This document shows positions 9,207-11,330 of a DNA stretch of 11,330 nucleotides, in pieces. The stretch is from positions 1-11,330 of the forward strand of contig JABAYZ010000267.1 in assembly GCA_018608735.1 (NCBI GenBank), written 5' to 3'. Made by a program: the position numbers and the translations under genes. The notes under the pieces were generated by a model. That model saw only the letters and a list, made by a program, of their open reading frames with translations, searched no databases and had not been told where the DNA came from. This DNA is from Flavobacteriaceae bacterium. Lineage in GTDB: Bacteria; Bacteroidota; Bacteroidia; Flavobacteriales; Flavobacteriaceae. Within the stretch, counting starts at the first letter, position 1. The number at the start of each line of letters is the position of its first letter.

Positions 9207-9587
9207 ATGAATATTCCTGAAGATTTAAAGTACACAAAAGACCACGAATGGGTCAAAATAGACGGAGAAATAGTAACCGTTGGAATTACGGATTTTGCAC
9301 AAGGCGAACTAGGCGATATTGTTTATGTAGAAATAGAAACTCTAGACGAAACTTTAGAGGCTGATGCTGTTTTTGGTACAGTTGAAGCCGTCAAAACGGT
9401 CTCAGACTTGTTCTTACCAGTAGCTGGTGAGATTATCGAATTTAATCAAACCTTAGAAGATGAGCCAGAAAAAGTAAATGATGACCCTTACGGCGACGGA
9501 TGGATGATTAAACTTAAGGTTGCAAATACAAATGATTTAGAAACGCTTCTCAGTGCAGAAGACTATATAGCAATCATTGGGGGCTAA
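9207..9587 (+). CDS. gcvH: Glycine cleavage system H protein (lipoyl carrier)
   Basis: GcvH carries the aminomethyl group on a lipoyl arm between the P, T and L proteins during glycine breakdown to CO2, ammonia and methylene-tetrahydrofolate. The 126-residue length is typical. The N-terminus IPEDLKYTKDHEWVK and the GITDFAQGELGDIVYVE stretch are signature H-protein sequence. The lipoylation lysine is K63 in GTVEAVKTVSDLFLPVAGEI, and the NDDPYGDGWMIKLK segment closes the barrel-sandwich fold. The start is ATG 9207 in an A/T-rich leader without a clear Shine-Dalgarno. It lies 28 bp after sprA with no hairpin between, and its 3' end overlaps the next gene by 11 bp. The genes for the P and T proteins are not nearby, so this is an isolated gcvH, a placement not functionally linked to SprA. 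Confidence 0.97.
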   Translation: MNIPEDLKYTKDHEWVKIDGEIVTVGITDFAQGELGDIVYVEIETLDETLEADAVFGTVEAVKTVSDLFLPVAGEIIEFNQTLEDEPEKVNDDPYGDGWMIKLKVANTNDLETLLSAEDYIAIIGG

Positions 9588-9951
9588 GGCAATTTTCATA
9601 CACGGCATCAGCGTGTTTTATACCTTATCAATTGGTGTTCTGAGCTTAGTACGCCTAACCGATTTGCCAAAACTCAATACCGGATATGATGATAAAATAG
9701 CCCATTTTTTGATATATGCATTCCTTTGTTTAACCTGGTTTTTAAGTCTATATATTTTTAAAATCAAATCAAGTTTACTTTTAGCATCTCTAGCGTCAAT
9801 TATGTTTGGAGCAATTATTGAGGTTTTACAAGGTCAACTTTCTGAATACAGAGTAACTGAAGCCTTAGATCTGTTAGCCAATACCTTAGGCGTACTCGTT
9901 ATGGCCGTTATTATACATGTAAAAAAAGAAGTAATCATTAAAAAGCTCTAA
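9577..9951 (+). CDS. VanZ-like family small membrane protein
   Basis: Small inner-membrane protein of 124 residues with about four predicted hydrophobic helices (roughly 6-24, 42-61, 66-82, 97-115). It carries the VanZ-like signature: DLPKL after helix 1, DDKIAHFLIYAFL (38-50), then EVLQGQLSEYR (82-92) followed by ALDLLANTLG (96-105). VanZ of the vanA cluster gives low-level teicoplanin resistance, but most family members, including short flavobacterial ones, have no known function, so resistance should not be assumed. The start is uncertain: the frame has a stop at 9568 and no ATG before helix 1. TTG 9577 keeps a full first helix and overlaps gcvH by 11 bp; GTG 9613 would give 112 residues with a shortened first helix. 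The overlap suggests translational coupling to gcvH. Confidence 0.85.
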   Translation: MGAKAIFIHGISVFYTLSIGVLSLVRLTDLPKLNTGYDDKIAHFLIYAFLCLTWFLSLYIFKIKSSLLLASLASIMFGAIIEVLQGQLSEYRVTEALDLLANTLGVLVMAVIIHVKKEVIIKKL

Positions 9952-9955
9952 ACCG

Positions 9956-9987
9956 TTGTGTATTTATTATTATTTTAATTAAATTCA
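9956..9987 (+). promoter_or_regulatory. Weak candidate promoter before the first tonB-like gene
   Basis: The 59-bp gap between the VanZ-like gene and the TonB gene contains TTG at 9956-9958 and, 21 bp further on, TAAATTCA at 9980-9987. The latter matches four of six fixed positions of TAnnTTTG. Spacing is acceptable but the -7 match is poor. The gap holds no terminator hairpin, so read-through from upstream is an equally good explanation for expression. Confidence 0.25.
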
Positions 9988-10010
9988 CAGTCGAAAATAA
10001 CAATACTGAA

Positions 10011-10727
10011 ATGGAATCAAAGAAAAACTTAAAAGCAGACGTCAGTCGAAATGGATCAATCTATTTTGCAGTCGGGTTAGCACTTATGTTGTTTTTAACA
10101 TACAACACAATTAACTATAAGACTTATGACAAGTCGTTAATTGATATTGGAAAACTAGATTTAGACGCAGAGCTAGATGAAGAAATTCCTTTAATAGATC
10201 AGTTAACTCCACCACCGCCACCGCCACCGCCACCAGCGGCTCCAGAAGTGATTGAAATCGTAGAAGACGAAGAAGAGATTGAAGAAACGGTTATTGAATC
10301 TACTGAAACCGATCAAGACGAAGAAATTGAAGTAGAAGAGATAGAAGTAGAAGAGGTGTATGAGGATGTTGAGGTGCCGTTTTCGGTGATTGAAAATGTG
10401 CCTGAATACCCTGGCTGCGAGAAAGGCTCCAACACTGAAAAAAGAAAGTGTATGTCTGCAAAAATTGCAAAATTTGTGCAACGTAAATTTAATACCGACT
10501 TAGCAGGAGATTTGGGTCTGACAGGAAAACAACGTATTAATGTGATTTTTAAAATTGATAAAAATGGAAATGTTACTGGCGTGCGCTCTAGAGCACCCCA
10601 CCCAAGATTAGAAAAAGAAGCGGCGCGTGTAATTAATTTACTCCCAAAAATGAAACCTGGTCGACAGCGTGGAAAAGCGGTCATTGTGCCTTACTCTCTT
10701 CCTATTACCTTTCAGGTACAGGATTAA
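10011..10727 (+). CDS. TonB-family energy transducer, copy 1
   Basis: TonB proteins use the proton motive force, via ExbB-ExbD, to drive uptake through TonB-dependent outer-membrane receptors. The 238-residue product has a short cytoplasmic N-terminus (MESKKNLKADVSRNG) and one membrane anchor at about 16-33. The periplasmic linker has nine consecutive prolines (67-75) and a very acidic segment (79-121, 24 of 43 residues D or E). A C-terminal TonB domain runs from about 124 to 238: VPEYPGCE, two cysteines C136 and C147 as in many Bacteroidota TonBs, FKIDKNGNVTGVR, and the end VPYSLPITFQV. The start is ATG 10011 in an A-rich leader. A 15-bp unit encoding EVEEI/EVEEV is repeated at 10329-10343 and 10344-10358. 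A strong terminator follows 19 bp after the stop, then a paralogue. exbB and exbD are not in the window, and the receptor partner cannot be told from sequence. Confidence 0.9.
   Translation: MESKKNLKADVSRNGSIYFAVGLALMLFLTYNTINYKTYDKSLIDIGKLDLDAELDEEIPLIDQLTPPPPPPPPPAAPEVIEIVEDEEEIEETVIESTETDQDEEIEVEEIEVEEVYEDVEVPFSVIENVPEYPGCEKGSNTEKRKCMSAKIAKFVQRKFNTDLAGDLGLTGKQRINVIFKIDKNGNVTGVRSRAPHPRLEKEAARVINLLPKMKPGRQRGKAVIVPYSLPITFQVQD
10208..10238 (+). repeat. Proline-codon simple repeat (CCA/CCG) in tonB copy 1
   Basis: Alternating CCA and CCG codons encode the nine-proline stretch of the periplasmic linker. The equivalent tract in copy 2 starts at 11050 and also codes for nine prolines but with a different codon order including CCT, so length is conserved while the synonymous sequence has changed. 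Such tracts can change length by slippage. Confidence 0.6.
10374..10488 (+). repeat. Near-identical direct repeat, unit 1 (inside tonB copy 1)
   Basis: This 115-bp block is repeated at 11216-11330, exactly 842 bp downstream. The two differ at one base only (C at 10418, T at 11260; both cysteine codons). It encodes residues 122 onward, including PGCE and the two cysteines. The block may continue past the window edge, since unit 2 is cut there. Confidence 0.95.
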
Positions 10728-10746
10728 GTTTTCTGTTTATAAAATC

Positions 10747-10773
10747 AAAAATCCCGCCTTGGCGGGATTTTTT
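10747..10773 (+). terminator. Intrinsic terminator after tonB copy 1
   Basis: A perfect inverted repeat with arms AAAAATCCCGCC (10747-10758) and GGCGGGATTTTT (10761-10772), most likely forming a stem closed by a CTTG tetraloop and followed by a run of T. The GC core plus the T-tract is a textbook Rho-independent terminator; the A-rich left arm makes it potentially active in both directions. It separates the two tonB-like genes into different transcripts and was the only clear terminator I found in the window. Confidence 0.92.
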
Positions 10774-10822
10774 GGTATGTTTATTGTTGTATATAGGCTT
10801 ATAAACCCTTAAATGTAACAGT

Positions 10823-11330
10823 ATGAAATCTTCTCCAGATCAATCCAAAACTCGGATGCCAAAAAAGACACCTAAAGCAGATGTCAGTAGAAATGGTTCT
10901 ATCTATTTTGCAGTTGGCCTAGTTTTAATGCTATTCATATCCAACCAATTGATCAATTATAAGACCTATGATAAGTCATTAATTGACATTGGACAATTAG
11001 ATTTAGAGACTGAATCGGAGGAAGAAATTCCTTTAATAGATCAGTTAACACCACCGCCTCCACCACCACCGCCACCAGCGGCTCCAGAGGTGATTGAAAT
11101 CGTGGAAGACGAAGAAGAGGTAGAAGAAACGGTTATTGAATCTACTGAAACCGATCAAACAGAAGAGATAGAAATAGAAGAGATAGACGTAGAAGAGGTT
11201 GTTGAAGATGTTGAAGTGCCGTTTTCGGTGATTGAAAATGTGCCTGAATACCCTGGCTGTGAGAAAGGCTCCAACACTGAAAAAAGAAAGTGTATGTCTG
11301 CAAAAATTGCAAAATTTGTGCAACGTAAAT
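10823..11330 (+). CDS. TonB-family energy transducer, copy 2 (3' end outside window)
   Basis: A tandem paralogue of the preceding gene, open from ATG 10823 to the window edge (169 complete codons). Its N-terminus is ten residues longer (MKSSPDQSKTRMPKKTPK before ADVSRNGS). After that it aligns to copy 1 with no gaps: one membrane anchor (about 26-43), IDQL followed by nine prolines (77-85), an acidic linker, and the start of the C-terminal domain with VPEYPGCE and both cysteines. The rest of the TonB domain lies beyond the edge, so the family call rests on the paralogue and on the visible N-terminal two thirds. Upstream, the terminator at 10747-10773 means it needs its own promoter; TTG triplets at 10784-10789 could be a -33 element, but I see no good TAnnTTTG before the ATG. 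No Shine-Dalgarno is evident. Confidence 0.88.
   Translation, partial: MKSSPDQSKTRMPKKTPKADVSRNGSIYFAVGLVLMLFISNQLINYKTYDKSLIDIGQLDLETESEEEIPLIDQLTPPPPPPPPPAAPEVIEIVEDEEEVEETVIESTETDQTEEIEIEEIDVEEVVEDVEVPFSVIENVPEYPGCEKGSNTEKRKCMSAKIAKFVQRK
11216..11330 (+). repeat. Near-identical direct repeat, unit 2 (inside tonB copy 2)
   Basis: Second unit of the 115-bp direct repeat, matching 10374-10488 at 114 of 115 bases. It is cut by the window end, so the true length of the near-identical stretch is unknown. Confidence 0.95.

Noticed and set aside
9577..9951. Glycopeptide resistance determinant
   Set aside because: Only the general VanZ-like fold signature is present; no vanRSHAXY genes are nearby and short family members are common in bacteria with no resistance role.
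10203..11323. Two very similar open frames on the minus strand (10203-10481 and 11045-11323)
   Set aside because: They are antisense to the tonB pair and resemble each other only because the plus-strand genes are duplicates; the Trp/Arg-rich run is the complement of the proline codons.

Overview
The window is AT-rich and shows typical Bacteroidota features: A-rich leaders with few Shine-Dalgarno sequences, a TAnnTTTG promoter element, TTG starts, and a gene for SprA, the giant outer-membrane channel of the type IX secretion system (T9SS). With the gene neighbourhood, this points to a gliding or T9SS-bearing member of the Flavobacteriaceae. No species can be named from the sequence alone. Everything recognisable reads on the plus strand. 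I see no tRNA, rRNA, CRISPR array, insertion sequence or phage gene.

Layout. 3-1253: C-terminal part of an NADP-type malic enzyme with its phosphotransacetylase-like tail (maeB), cut by the left edge. 1254-1331: short T-rich spacer with a good Bacteroidota -7 box. 1332-1913: ruvA (Holliday-junction binding). 1919-9178: sprA, 2419 codons, starting 5 bp after ruvA with a TTG. 9207-9587: gcvH (lipoyl carrier of the glycine cleavage system). 9577-9951: a small VanZ-like membrane protein overlapping gcvH. 10011-10727: a TonB-family energy transducer. 10747-10773: a strong intrinsic terminator. 10823 to the right edge: a second, tandem TonB-family gene, incomplete.

From ruvA to the first tonB the genes are tightly packed and no terminator hairpin was found between them, so one transcript from the ruvA promoter is plausible, perhaps with a second promoter just before the first tonB. 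The genes do not form a single pathway: central carbon metabolism, DNA repair, protein export, one-carbon metabolism and energy coupling to the outer membrane sit side by side. I recall this arrangement as a common neighbourhood in Flavobacteriaceae, so I do not see a new system here.

The most informative observation is the tandem tonB pair. The copies align without indels from the transmembrane segment to the window edge, but nucleotide identity rises in steps (about 74%, 89%, then 114 of 115 bases). The last block has almost no synonymous change, which suggests gene conversion of the periplasmic C-terminal part while the membrane part diverged.
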